DNA from: an uncultured Porphyromonadaceae bacterium
Lineage (GTDB): Bacteria; Bacteroidota; Bacteroidia; Bacteroidales; Muribaculaceae
Length of the DNA: 42,785 nt
Reading direction: 5' to 3'
NCBI GenBank assembly: GCA_947175295.1
Contig: CAMWMK010000023.1
Span: 1 to 42,785 of the forward strand
Shown here: piece after piece, positions 34,168 through 42,640 of the stretch
How the letters are laid out: each line of letters begins with the position of its first letter
Numbering within the stretch: the first letter of the stretch is position 1
Notes under the pieces: model-generated
What the model saw: only the letters and a program-made list of their open reading frames with translations
What the model was told of the DNA's origin: nothing
Databases searched by the model: none
Position numbers and translations under genes: made by a program

Positions 34168-35661
34168 TCATTTTTTCCCCATTTCGGAGGCAAGGTTGAC
34201 TATCGCAAGACGTGCCATTTCATCCGACAGGAGCTTGTCTGCCTGCACCTTATTCATAAAATCCCGAAGCGCTTCCAGTCGCTGCCCTTTCCATTTGTCC
34301 TTGGCTATGCCATGCATGAGATAACCGTTCGGGTCTTTCCCGTCGACGCCAAACAGATCCTCCTTTAGTTTTTCCAGGCTTTCAGCCGATGTGGCGATGC
34401 TCCTGACCGTACCCCATTGCGATGCGAAATCAACCTTTTTGAAAAGACGGGCATTTTTCTCCGTCCATTCATTTACGATACGGATAGCGCTTTCATAAGC
34501 TTCCGCATCTTTTTTCCGGCCTTTAAGATAGGCGATCAGCGGAGTGGACACATTGGACTTGTCATCTTTCCTGCAAGTATCCTTATTCTTATCTTTTGGA
34601 TCAGCTGCCAGAGCATATAGGGCTTTTCCTTCATTGTCGGCCTTAAGGAAAGGAGGATTGTAGATGACCCGTCCGAAACCTTCATTGCGATAGGATCCCA
34701 CATAGCGGGAACTGAAGTCTATGGCGTTGTCGTCTTTCGGAAGACGCACGACAAGAACACTTCCCTTCTCCAGGCCGCAGCGGTCGGTGTCAAAGCATTG
34801 ACGCTTGAAGTTCCACGGAGCATACCGGAAAGAGCGTATCTGCGATTTCCCCCAGTCAACCTCACCCGCGAGTCCGAGCTGTCCCGCGGTAGGGCGAAAC
34901 GTCGGAATGCCGTATTCATCAAGGAAGATAAGGCGTGAATCTGCATAGACTGCTGCATATTTCTCCTTTTTCTCCGTGAAGGGTTGTCCTCCATCAATTT
35001 CAATGAACCCATTGTCTCCGACATACTCGATATTGACAAGTCCGTACTGTGCCGAGCGTGACCGGCCTATACGTCTGTCGCCGACAAGCGCTTTCCTGAC
35101 TTTTTCCATAAATTCCGCGGCCCTGTCATCGAACTCCACGGTGAAATACATTGTAAGTCCTTTCCCGAGAGACTGGTAGCCGAACAGCTGCTCGTCTTTT
35201 GAGCGGCGTTCCCGGCGGTCGTATGCGGATTTCAGGGCAAAAGATGTTGTTGTCGGAATCAATCTTCCGATATTGTCGTTACCCGAGAAATCGTAGAAAC
35301 CACGACGGCACTGCTTGAGCTGAATCCCGCTCAGGTCTTTTTCTGACGGTATGAGATGATGGATATAAAGTTCCTCTTCCGGACCGCTCAGCTTGGGATA
35401 GAACATGGACGCCGGCGCTTTCAGTCCCCTCGCTCCATTGCGCGACGGATGCGCGTCGCCGAAACGAACCTCACCGCTATGGAAAAGCACCGACTTTGTT
35501 TCCGGTGATATCCTGTCATCCCCGTATAGAGTCGCCGCCGCGATCCCCAGGAAATTACTGCCCGGTATGAAGTCAAGGGTCTCGTTGGGGCCTGTGGTGG
35601 CCGCCTTCATATTGAGTATCACATCAGTGAGCAATGTGCATTTGAATTTCAGTGTCTTCAT
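34168..35661 (-). CDS. csx10: Csx10-like Cas5-type RAMP subunit of type III-D
   Basis: With the start at 35661 (4 bases after the upstream stop) the product is 497 residues. The alternative start at 35751 would add a basic stretch overlapping the upstream gene. Csx10 features are TLDFIPGSNFLGIAAATLYG (28-47), FGDAHPS, and IGRSRSAQYGLV (198-209). The C-terminal ~130 residues are helical with KKVDFASQWGTVRSIA, a block typical of Csx10 and possibly a Cas11-like appendage. Csx10 is the marker subunit of III-D and probably caps the crRNA 5' handle as Cas5. It lies between the single Cas7 and the Cas7 fusion. Confidence 0.82.
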   Translation of the reverse strand: MKTLKFKCTLLTDVILNMKAATTGPNETLDFIPGSNFLGIAAATLYGDDRISPETKSVLFHSGEVRFGDAHPSRNGARGLKAPASMFYPKLSGPEEELYIHHLIPSEKDLSGIQLKQCRRGFYDFSGNDNIGRLIPTTTSFALKSAYDRRERRSKDEQLFGYQSLGKGLTMYFTVEFDDRAAEFMEKVRKALVGDRRIGRSRSAQYGLVNIEYVGDNGFIEIDGGQPFTEKKEKYAAVYADSRLIFLDEYGIPTFRPTAGQLGLAGEVDWGKSQIRSFRYAPWNFKRQCFDTDRCGLEKGSVLVVRLPKDDNAIDFSSRYVGSYRNEGFGRVIYNPPFLKADNEGKALYALAADPKDKNKDTCRKDDKSNVSTPLIAYLKGRKKDAEAYESAIRIVNEWTEKNARLFKKVDFASQWGTVRSIATSAESLEKLKEDLFGVDGKDPNGYLMHGIAKDKWKGQRLEALRDFMNKVQADKLLSDEMARLAIVNLASEMGKK

Positions 35662-35665
35662 GCCG

Positions 35666-36322
35666 TTATTCCTTTTTCTGAGTTTTCTTTTCCTCAACCG
35701 GAATCTCCGAGAACGCGCAGCGTCCGAGTCCACGGTTACGGTTCTGGCCAAGCCGCTTGATATATTTAAGGGCGTCGATCATAAGGTTTTTGAATTCCTC
35801 ATCATCCGGAAGGTCAAGGATCTCACCCTCAAGGGCGCAGGGCACAGTCACCTCCATACGGCGCAGGCTGTGATCCACCGCGATTCCGTACTCGTCAATG
35901 GCCGTGTTGGAAATTGTCCGGTAGAGATACGGCTGAAGACCGTCTTTCACGATAGCGTTCCGCTCATCCTCCGGCAGTTCGGCATTTCTGAAGAAAGCGC
36001 ATCCCCTCCTCATCTCAGGCCGTGGCTCACCGACGCTCGATTCAGCTTTTCCGTCAAAATATCCGAACGCTTCCATGACCAACCGCCGGCAGTCATCCGC
36101 CGATCTTCCGCCATTATCCGCTTTCGCTTTCTCCATATCCGTGGTTCTGAAGCTTATTATATCATCCACCGCCTCCCTGAGCAGACCCTTTATAGTCCTG
36201 CCCGGAATATAGGGAAGTCCATTACGGTCTTTCACTACAAGTGCATCCACATCGGCTCCGGCGGACATACCCGAACCGCAGTGCCAGTCGGTGAAGAATC
36301 TGACTTTATACTGTATTTTCAT
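35666..36322 (-). CDS. Single Cas7 (Csm3-like RAMP) subunit
   Basis: A 218-residue Cas7 with the standard Csm3 order: TDWHCGSGMSAGADVDALVV, in which Asp26 aligns with the Csm3 catalytic Asp, then KDRNGLPYIPGRTIKGLLRE, the thumb motif NTAIDEYGIAVDHSLRRMEV, and the glycine loop GQNRNRGLGRCAF. It would bind part of the crRNA backbone and cut target RNA. It overlaps cas10 by 4 bases (ATGA) and is followed by csx10 after 4 bases. This places an unfused Cas7 directly before the Cas5-like subunit. Confidence 0.88.
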   Translation of the reverse strand: MKIQYKVRFFTDWHCGSGMSAGADVDALVVKDRNGLPYIPGRTIKGLLREAVDDIISFRTTDMEKAKADNGGRSADDCRRLVMEAFGYFDGKAESSVGEPRPEMRRGCAFFRNAELPEDERNAIVKDGLQPYLYRTISNTAIDEYGIAVDHSLRRMEVTVPCALEGEILDLPDDEEFKNLMIDALKYIKRLGQNRNRGLGRCAFSEIPVEEKKTQKKE

Positions 36323-37974
36323 TCCTTGATCTTTGTAGTCTGGTTGGTAATTGAGTTGACGGCAAGAATGTCGTAGACCGGATATACTGACACTGTCATT
36401 GGTTTCCCGGGATCTGCAGTCTCGATAGTTAAGGTCCGCACAGACGTTTCGGTGACGTTTCTGATCATTTCCTTCAGTTTGCTGTCAGTGGTGATGGCGT
36501 GCATACGAGCCAATTTCTGTCCGGCCATACCGGGATTTTCGTGGAGCAGCGTAAGCCAGTTGCGCAGTCCTGACTTTACGGCATTGCCATCTTCATTGTT
36601 AAGGAGAGAACACTTGTCAAGCAATTCCTTGATATTCCATCGTTTGCCTTTTTCCTGAGGCACATCCTTGATATAATAAGGACCGAACTCAAAGGAGATG
36701 TCTGGTTGAGGGGTAAGTTCACGCGCCACTATGTCGCGGTAGTCCACCACGAAGCTGTCCTGGACCTTGTGAAACATCAGGCAGGAGGCCGGTAAGTTGC
36801 CGATCCCGGCGTTGAAAATGGCCTTGGTATCCTTCTTGGCTCTGTCGCAAAGCGCCTCCGCCAACTGATAGCCGAAATGGAACGGAAACGATGATTTGAC
36901 GAAAGCGATACCGGCACATGCGGTCAGTCTGTCGGATCTGTCATTGAAGACCGGTTCCCCGTCGCCTTTGAGCATGCCCTTAAGCTTTTCCTGGGTTACC
37001 TTTTCGAAAAATTCAAGGAACGCCTTTGTGTATGGAATCGCTATGTCGCCCCGGCATATGACGGTATGGTCATCGCCGCTAAGGACGATGGGGCGCATCG
37101 GAATGGTCTCGTATTTCGACAGATCCTTCATCACGACTTTCTGAAAAGCAAGTTGCGCCGCCAGCATGGTGGCCTCATCAAGCAATTTGGAAAAATCCTT
37201 AAACTTCTTCTTATCCTTGCCTATCTTCTGGACGATCTGTCCGAGTCCGTTGCCGTCGGCATGGATTATGGCAACCCAGTCGTTGTGGCGCGTCATGTCC
37301 TTTATGTCGATGGGAAGGCGATGCTGCCTATACAGTCCGTCGGAATCTATGGCGTCACCGAAAGCTTTCCGGCACAATACGGTAAACGTCTCCTTACGCT
37401 TCCCTTTATCGTCATAAAGCTTATGGTATGTGGCGGAATCGAGGTATTCGGTTTTTTCTTTATATTCCTTGATGTGTGTCACCGGGAGACCCGTCTCCCG
37501 GCTGCGCAGTATCCCCATAAGTCCGAGCGAAAGGTCGCGCATCAGACGGTTACGTTGGGTGCGGAGGTTTGTCTCCAGTGTCTGTACAGCCTTGCCGAAG
37601 CCTTTGTTATCTTCGGGATCAAACTGTACCACGCTTTGACTGATCGTAATGCCGGGTGCGAACTCCATTACGGTCTTCGGAAATATGCGGACCACTTTCC
37701 GGCAGACATCCTCGTTGGTGAAGATATACTTTATGTTGCCGGCGGCATTGAGTATCGCGTTTTCATCGTTTTCGAGTTTTTCTATTTCTCCAGATGGATT
37801 CACGGCTTTCTTTGCGGCATCAAGCACTTGAGCGAAGAGACCGGTGCATATCCGCTCTACAAGTTCGCTCGCACCCACTATCTCCCTTAGCCTGTTGGTC
37901 TGGAAGATGAATCCCTGGATGCCTTGGACCGCTGCTCCGTAAAGGTACATTGGCTTGTGTTGAGTATTGTTCAT
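36319..37974 (-). CDS. cas10: Cas10 without HD domain, SGDD cyclase motif
   Basis: A 551-residue Cas10. It begins directly with the first palm (YLYGAAVQGIQGFIFQTNRL, then REIVGASELVERI), continues with IIHADGNGLG (236-245), and has the second-palm active-site loop LSGDD (298-302) in place of the usual GGDD. No N-terminal HD nuclease is present, so the complex should lack the Cas10 DNase activity. Both aspartates remain, so synthesis of cyclic oligoadenylate is expected, consistent with the CARF-HEPN gene in the window. The C-terminal ~170 residues are the helical D4-like domain. It is the second gene of the operon. Confidence 0.9.
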   Translation of the reverse strand: MNNTQHKPMYLYGAAVQGIQGFIFQTNRLREIVGASELVERICTGLFAQVLDAAKKAVNPSGEIEKLENDENAILNAAGNIKYIFTNEDVCRKVVRIFPKTVMEFAPGITISQSVVQFDPEDNKGFGKAVQTLETNLRTQRNRLMRDLSLGLMGILRSRETGLPVTHIKEYKEKTEYLDSATYHKLYDDKGKRKETFTVLCRKAFGDAIDSDGLYRQHRLPIDIKDMTRHNDWVAIIHADGNGLGQIVQKIGKDKKKFKDFSKLLDEATMLAAQLAFQKVVMKDLSKYETIPMRPIVLSGDDHTVICRGDIAIPYTKAFLEFFEKVTQEKLKGMLKGDGEPVFNDRSDRLTACAGIAFVKSSFPFHFGYQLAEALCDRAKKDTKAIFNAGIGNLPASCLMFHKVQDSFVVDYRDIVARELTPQPDISFEFGPYYIKDVPQEKGKRWNIKELLDKCSLLNNEDGNAVKSGLRNWLTLLHENPGMAGQKLARMHAITTDSKLKEMIRNVTETSVRTLTIETADPGKPMTVSVYPVYDILAVNSITNQTTKIKE

Positions 37975-37978
37975 GGTT

Positions 37979-38644
37979 TTATATTCTTATTATCGTTCCG
38001 TGATTGAGGCTGGAGGCCTTCCCGAGACCGATCCATTGCGGCAGCCTGACGTTGGTGGAGAACCGTCCGGAAAAGCTCATAAGGTCTACTCCCTTGAATG
38101 TGGAGGTACCTGTGGACTGCATATCCATGATCGAGCATCCTACCTCATCGTGAAAGAATATCCCCATCCCTTTGGCGAACGACAGGATATTTCCGAGAAG
38201 GATTCGCTGAAGCATCGTCAGTCGTTCGATCATGCCCCCGGCGGCACGGTAATCCTTGAAGTTACCGACGTTCAGGGGAAGCCAGTCGTGGATAAGGTAT
38301 GTCACGGGGGAGGGGACAAAGGAGACTTCCTCCTCCCACTCCGCTATCGAAGATACCTCCGTCGCAAACAGTCTTCTGCCGAGACGGCACGTGAAACCGG
38401 CATTCCCGTCAAACATCTCCGCCAAAGCCGACGCACCCTCGCCGATACCCAGCACGGAGGGACGACCGCCGTCAAGCTTATACTGTATCTTAGGATACGA
38501 GTATCGGAATCCATCGGCCGCATGATTGTGGAAAAGCGGATTTCCTCCGGACATGGCAATCATCGCGCCCCTGAACATGGAGAGTTCGGAGGTTGTGATG
38601 CGTCCGTCGAAACAGACTCTCAGAAGGCGTAACGCGACACTCAT
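37979..38644 (-). CDS. cas6: Cas6-family crRNA endoribonuclease
   Basis: The 221-residue protein resembles type III-associated Cas6 of Bacteroidota: FRGAMIAM near the N-terminus, FRYSYPKIQYKLDGG, VLGIGEGAS, and the C-terminal glycine-rich loop PQWIGLGKASSLNHGTI. It would cut 8 nt before the 3' end of each repeat, leaving the ATTAAGAC handle. His residues near the N-terminus (LFHNH) are candidate catalytic residues, but I cannot assign them firmly. It is the first gene of the effector operon, 4 bases upstream of cas10. Confidence 0.85.
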   Translation of the reverse strand: MSVALRLLRVCFDGRITTSELSMFRGAMIAMSGGNPLFHNHAADGFRYSYPKIQYKLDGGRPSVLGIGEGASALAEMFDGNAGFTCRLGRRLFATEVSSIAEWEEEVSFVPSPVTYLIHDWLPLNVGNFKDYRAAGGMIERLTMLQRILLGNILSFAKGMGIFFHDEVGCSIMDMQSTGTSTFKGVDLMSFSGRFSTNVRLPQWIGLGKASSLNHGTIIRI

Positions 38645-38739
38645 GACAGACAGTCAGCGAACATTATGCCATGGCATGAAAAACCGTAGGGAAAAGAGTT
38701 GTTGGTATTCATTTTGAGGCTTTGTTTTTGATTCAAAGG

Positions 38740-38771
38740 CAAAATTAATGAAAAATTTTGTTAAATACAAT
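38740..38771 (-). promoter_or_regulatory. Promoter for the cas effector operon
   Basis: Reverse-strand TAATTTTG (38740-38747) and ATTG (38768-38771) with a 20-base spacer, 96 bases upstream of cas6. This one promoter probably drives all seven tightly packed effector genes. Confidence 0.65.
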
Positions 38772-38793
38772 AAATACTGATATTTTTTCAAAA

Positions 38794-39960
38794 TTAAAGC
38801 GCTGCATAGAGGTTGTGCATGCGGGCTACACGCTGCTGAAGGTCGAGGCGAAGCGATTCGGGCTCGAGCACTATCATACGGTCGAGATACATGGCGAGCG
38901 TTTGCTTCAGCGGGTGGTTGACATAGACCTTCATGCTGAAAATGGATCCCCCCTCCGGAAGTCCGGGGTATTTTTCGCGCAGTTCGCGGCTCAGTTCACA
39001 GTCATCATCGATCTCATCCATGCTGGGATGAAGCGGAAACGAACGAAGATACTGCACTCGGACAGGATCAACCCAGACATATATGTCTTCCGGCTCCTCG
39101 ATTCCGGTCGGATCGGGATGCCGCTCGCATAAGTGGCGCGGCGCGTCCATACCTATTATATTGTCGAAGATTCCGTCGAGCCTCTGGACCTCCGCTTCCA
39201 TGAACACTTTTCCCGTATCCTCGAAAGCCACTATCTGATCCAGATAGAACTTCAATATGAAGGAATCGGAGGAAGCCATCCCTATGAGACCCCACCGGTC
39301 ACCGAAAAGCTTAAGTTTCCAAGGGCAGAACAGAATTGAAGACGGCTCTGATTCAATGTCGGAAATATTCCTCATAGGCCGATAATGCAGTCTGATGACC
39401 TTCCGGGCGGCGATCGCTTCGAAAAGCCCGGAGAAGAGACGCACCTGGCTGCGTTCGGGAGCCTTGACCCCCAGGTCGATGCATATGCGTCCGGCCAGTC
39501 GCTCGCTTGGCCCCGAGGCGGACACCTCTGTCAGCTCTTCGATATGTCTGAGGCCGGGAATCTGAAAATGCTCCAGATTGTGGAAAATATCGTGGGCCAG
39601 CTTTTTCTCCACAGGTGTCAGGTCTCGTCCGAAAAGATCGGCGAGGGTGCGTCGAAAAAGGGAATGTCCCGGCTTGATCATATATCTCACGGATCTGTCC
39701 TTGCCTGACGAGACCCTGATCATCTTGAAGTTGGATTCATCCGATTCGGACAGTTCCCAGAGGCTGTCGATGTTTTTTCTGATACCGCGTCTCTGATTCA
39801 GGTCGGTAATGCCTAAGTGGTCGCATAGCTCGGCTATCGAGGCGGGGTTGTCTTCCCGGCCTCGCCGGGAAAGATAGGAGTCTATTTCCATAAGTCTTTT
39901 CATACGCTCTTTGCTCAGAGTCTTGAGAAGCGGATCTGATGTCTGATTGTCTTTTGGCAT
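38794..39960 (-). CDS. WYL-domain transcriptional regulator
   Basis: The 388-residue protein has an N-terminal helical, winged-helix-type DNA-binding region (about 15-90, SIAELCDHLGITDLNQRRGI then RKNIDSLWE), a linker, and a WYL domain (about 190-290: VIRLHYRPMRN, WKLKLFGDRWGLIGM, FYLDQIVAFE) followed by a WCX-like end. WYL proteins bind nucleic acid or nucleotide ligands and regulate many CRISPR and phage-defence loci. It lies immediately upstream of the cas operon promoter on the same strand, so control of that operon is plausible. It has its own consensus promoter. Confidence 0.85.
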   Translation of the reverse strand: MPKDNQTSDPLLKTLSKERMKRLMEIDSYLSRRGREDNPASIAELCDHLGITDLNQRRGIRKNIDSLWELSESDESNFKMIRVSSGKDRSVRYMIKPGHSLFRRTLADLFGRDLTPVEKKLAHDIFHNLEHFQIPGLRHIEELTEVSASGPSERLAGRICIDLGVKAPERSQVRLFSGLFEAIAARKVIRLHYRPMRNISDIESEPSSILFCPWKLKLFGDRWGLIGMASSDSFILKFYLDQIVAFEDTGKVFMEAEVQRLDGIFDNIIGMDAPRHLCERHPDPTGIEEPEDIYVWVDPVRVQYLRSFPLHPSMDEIDDDCELSRELREKYPGLPEGGSIFSMKVYVNHPLKQTLAMYLDRMIVLEPESLRLDLQQRVARMHNLYAAL

Positions 39961-40029
39961 CGCTGTGTTGGTTTTTGGTTGCTGTCATTTGTTCCGGTCC
40001 TATGGAGCCTTATGCGCTATTCGCGTCTG

Positions 40030-40061
40030 CAAAGATAATAACAATATTCCGGATGTGCAAA
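40030..40061 (-). promoter_or_regulatory. Promoter for the WYL regulator gene
   Basis: Reverse-strand TATCTTTG (40030-40037) and TTTG (40058-40061), spacer 20 bases. The -33 element abuts the 3' end of the upstream AAA+ gene (stop at 40069). Confidence 0.7.
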
Positions 40062-40068
40062 TATCCGA

Positions 40069-41148
40069 TCATTTGAACCCTACACGGCCACGGGCGCGTC
40101 CCGCCAGCGGAAACATCACCTCAAGCTCCGGGACATCCGACTTCTCCACCACGCTGAGCTTTTTCATGCGGCCGGCGCTCATGGCTCCGCTGCGCCATGC
40201 CTTGAAGATGCGGCTGCATAGGGCGGGAATGAGATAGTTCTCGGCAAGAGTGACAGCAAACCTGCCGTTGCCGAAGTTCTTGACGGCCGATGCCTGACCT
40301 ATCAGCTCACGAATAGCCTTTTCGCCCTCATCGGAGACGATGAAATCAAACTCCATGAGGCGTCGGCGGGTGATGGCCCATAGCTGGTCGGCGGAGAAAT
40401 CCTCGAAATCAAGGACCATAGGAAACCTTGAGGCAAGGCCGGGATTGGCCTTCAGGAAGTGATCCATCTCCTTGCGATAGCCGCAGCCTATGACTATCAT
40501 GTCGGCCGCAGGGTCGCTGAGGACCGTCATTAGCGTATCGATGACCTTTACGCCGAAATCGCGGGTCTCGCTGCCCCCCTCGGGTACCTCCGACGTGAGG
40601 GCATACATCTCGTCGATCATGAGTACGCCACCACGTGCCTCCTCGATCTTTGTTCTCGTGTTTGCTTCTGAATCGCCGATATACCGGCCTACCAGACCGG
40701 CGCGGTTTGTCTCCACGGTATGCCCTTTGCTCAAAAGCCCGGCTTCCCGGAATATACGCCCTATAAGGCGTGCGACAGTGGTCTTGCCGGTCCCGGGATT
40801 GCCGGTCAGTATCACATTGAATACGCGTCGCGGAGCCTTGAACCCCAGTTCCCTGCGCATATTCATGATCTTCGCGTAGCAGAGTTGCGTGCGGATGGCT
40901 TCCTTCACACTCTCCAGACCCTCCATCTCCATGAGCTGGTCAAAGGCAGTCCTGCCGTCGGCTTCCTCCCCGTAGCCTGCGGGACAGGCGGCCTCCGGCA
41001 TCACACCGGGGCACACATCATTCTGATTGAAGGAGCATTTCTCCTCGAAGTCACGCAGAAGGACATCAAGTTCCTTTACGGTAGGCATAGCGTCGACAGG
41101 CATGTAATCGTCTTTCATCGCATTCATTTTATTGTTCTTCATCATCAT
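40069..41148 (-). CDS. CbbX/SpoVK-like AAA+ ATPase
   Basis: A 359-residue AAA+ protein. A divergent N-terminal segment (1-70) precedes LMEMEGLESVKEAIRTQLCY, Walker A GNPGTGKT (116-123), the pore-loop region VGRYIGDSEANTRTKIEEA, Walker B VLMIDE (175-180), sensor and arginine-finger region ANPGLASRFPMVLDF, and a C-terminal lid. This is the CbbX/SpoVK subgroup, which remodels protein partners such as Rubisco in CbbX. It overlaps the upstream unknown gene by 20 bases, so the two are made together and the partner may be its substrate or adaptor. A link to CRISPR rests only on position. Confidence 0.85.
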   Translation of the reverse strand: MMMKNNKMNAMKDDYMPVDAMPTVKELDVLLRDFEEKCSFNQNDVCPGVMPEAACPAGYGEEADGRTAFDQLMEMEGLESVKEAIRTQLCYAKIMNMRRELGFKAPRRVFNVILTGNPGTGKTTVARLIGRIFREAGLLSKGHTVETNRAGLVGRYIGDSEANTRTKIEEARGGVLMIDEMYALTSEVPEGGSETRDFGVKVIDTLMTVLSDPAADMIVIGCGYRKEMDHFLKANPGLASRFPMVLDFEDFSADQLWAITRRRLMEFDFIVSDEGEKAIRELIGQASAVKNFGNGRFAVTLAENYLIPALCSRIFKAWRSGAMSAGRMKKLSVVEKSDVPELEVMFPLAGRARGRVGFK

Positions 41149-42166
41149 ATTCCATCAATATTTCCCAATTGTCGGGCGGAAACACACAGCTCTTCCGACA
41201 GAGTTCACCTATTACCTCCGGAGTCATGTCGCCGTGTTTCCTGACATCGAAACCTTCAATCACCTCTGCGGTGGCCATGACGCTCAGATACAGCATTGCG
41301 CTGACTTCCTGCTCATTGCCGGAAGGATACCGGTCGATATCCACGACGGGTATCGCGGGTGCTGGAAAGGGTTTCACTTTGGTCTTGTCGAGGGTGATCA
41401 CATCGACATCGCGCCACATGCCGTTTTCGCGGTAATCACTCTCATTGATAAGATTGGCTCCGGAACCCTGGAATATTACCCTTTTGGAAATACGGATAGG
41501 AGGGTAACCGATACGCGTCAGTATGTAGTCGAGGATATTCGCCACTTGCCTGACAATCCATACCGGACTGACGAAGTGGGTGCTTTCCGTGAAATATAGC
41601 GGTGCCTCTCCACAGATGGGTTCCTCATCGACCAGCATATCGCTGCAGCAGTTATTTACCGCGATCAGCCATGAGTCGCCGTTTGAGTCGCGCATGAAGT
41701 AGACGGAATTCCGCCTGTCTACGGTCAGGATGTTCGTATGGTCGGATGCGGTGAGGGCCTTGACCACGGTAGCGGCCGGAGACGCCGCTGAAGGAAGACG
41801 GCATGACTTGGCGAAATACGGATTGAAGTTTTCTGTCCAGTCGATATCCCCGCAGCCGTGCATCGCGGCCATTTCTATCATCGCGGATTCACCTGCCGAC
41901 ATTCCCTTAAGCAGCGGGAGGCTGAACATAGCGGCACATTTTTCGGCGACATGTCGGGCGGACATGCTGTCGGCTGCCGACATGGCGGCACACATCATAA
42001 GCCCGAGATGTCGGCGGGTGTCGTCATCTTTGGCCCCTGCATATTCCTTCCGGATCCAACGGACCATATCGAGGGGAGTGGCCCCGGAAGCCATCCATTG
42101 CCTCATCTGCATGATAGCCATGAGCTTTTGGGAATATGCGAAATTCTTCTTGGCGGGTTTTCTCAT
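41129..42166 (-). CDS. Uncharacterised protein coupled to the AAA+ ATPase
   Basis: I do not recognise this 345-residue protein. The N-terminal ~110 residues are helical and rich in Met and Ala (MQMRQWMASGATPLDMVRWI). The middle is mixed alpha/beta (SVYFMRDSNGDSWLIAVNNC, VSPVWIVRQVANILDYILTR). The end is acidic (EILMEYDDEEQ). There is no signal peptide, no transmembrane helix and no obvious catalytic motif. It is the first gene of a two-gene operon and overlaps the AAA+ gene by 20 bases. A remodelling target or specificity factor for that ATPase is a reasonable guess only. Confidence 0.6.
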   Translation of the reverse strand: MRKPAKKNFAYSQKLMAIMQMRQWMASGATPLDMVRWIRKEYAGAKDDDTRRHLGLMMCAAMSAADSMSARHVAEKCAAMFSLPLLKGMSAGESAMIEMAAMHGCGDIDWTENFNPYFAKSCRLPSAASPAATVVKALTASDHTNILTVDRRNSVYFMRDSNGDSWLIAVNNCCSDMLVDEEPICGEAPLYFTESTHFVSPVWIVRQVANILDYILTRIGYPPIRISKRVIFQGSGANLINESDYRENGMWRDVDVITLDKTKVKPFPAPAIPVVDIDRYPSGNEQEVSAMLYLSVMATAEVIEGFDVRKHGDMTPEVIGELCRKSCVFPPDNWEILMEYDDEEQ

Positions 42167-42195
42167 AGTTTAAGCTTGTCTCGTGATTACGACTG

Positions 42196-42203
42196 CAAAA
42201 TTA
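42196..42203 (-). promoter_or_regulatory. -7 element for the unknown/AAA+ operon
   Basis: Reverse-strand TAATTTTG, 29 bases upstream of the start codon. The TTTG expected at about 42224-42227 is absent. The foreign-looking sequence described next begins around there, so the -33 element may have been replaced. Confidence 0.55.
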
Positions 42204-42226
42204 CTATCGGTATGGTGAAAAAATAG

Positions 42227-42442
42227 TTCCTTTCCAATTACGGCATATGTCTTCTGACAAGCGACGACCTCATCAACTGGAAGTCGACTTCCTTCGACTA
42301 CCGCAAGGGGAAGGAGATATTCAGCGACCCCGAAGCGGAAAGCGCCTACAAGGACTGGTCTACGATCAACCGCGTCTGGGCTCCGCAGATCATGTGGGAC
42401 GCTACCTATGAATGGCCCGACGGAAGGAAGGGAGGCTACACT
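42227..42442 (+). pseudogene. GH43 glycoside hydrolase fragment
   Basis: The frame opens after a TAG at 42224 and reads FLSNYGICLLTSDDLINWKS followed by a segment ending NRVWAPQIMWDATYEWPDGRKGGY. The TSDDLINW and VWAPQ motifs are typical of family 43 arabinosidases/xylosidases, from the interior of the catalytic propeller. There is no start codon or signal peptide before it, and it stops being GH43-like at about 42440, so it is an internal fragment of about 70 codons. Confidence 0.65.
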
Positions 42443-42640
42443 GATGGTTCGATAGACTATGTATTGCTCCTCGACTCCGTCGCCACTAAGGAAAAGATCA
42501 TCATGGCGATGAATAAGGTCTACAGCAAGGCCAAGGAAGACGATATCGTTATATTCTTCTTCAGTGGGCATGGCTTCAATGGTGGATTCTGTGCCTATGA
42601 CGGCATTCACACCTATCTTGTCAGGAAGGCGCTGTATGCG
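42443..42640 (+). pseudogene. Caspase-like (C14) peptidase fragment
   Basis: In the same frame as the GH43 piece comes DYVLLLDSVATKEKIIMAMN, then KAKEDDIVIFFFSGHGFNGG and FCAYDG, the His-containing core (SGHG) of metacaspase/caspase domains in Bacteroidota. The catalytic Cys region that should follow is missing; the sequence passes through HTYLVRKALYA into an unrelated segment. Confidence 0.6.

Noticed and set aside
35662..35751. N-terminal extension of Csx10 (start at 35751)
   Set aside because: It would overlap the upstream Cas7 gene by 86 bases and add a basic, unconserved stretch; the Met at 35661 starts a normal RAMP strand 4 bases after the upstream stop.
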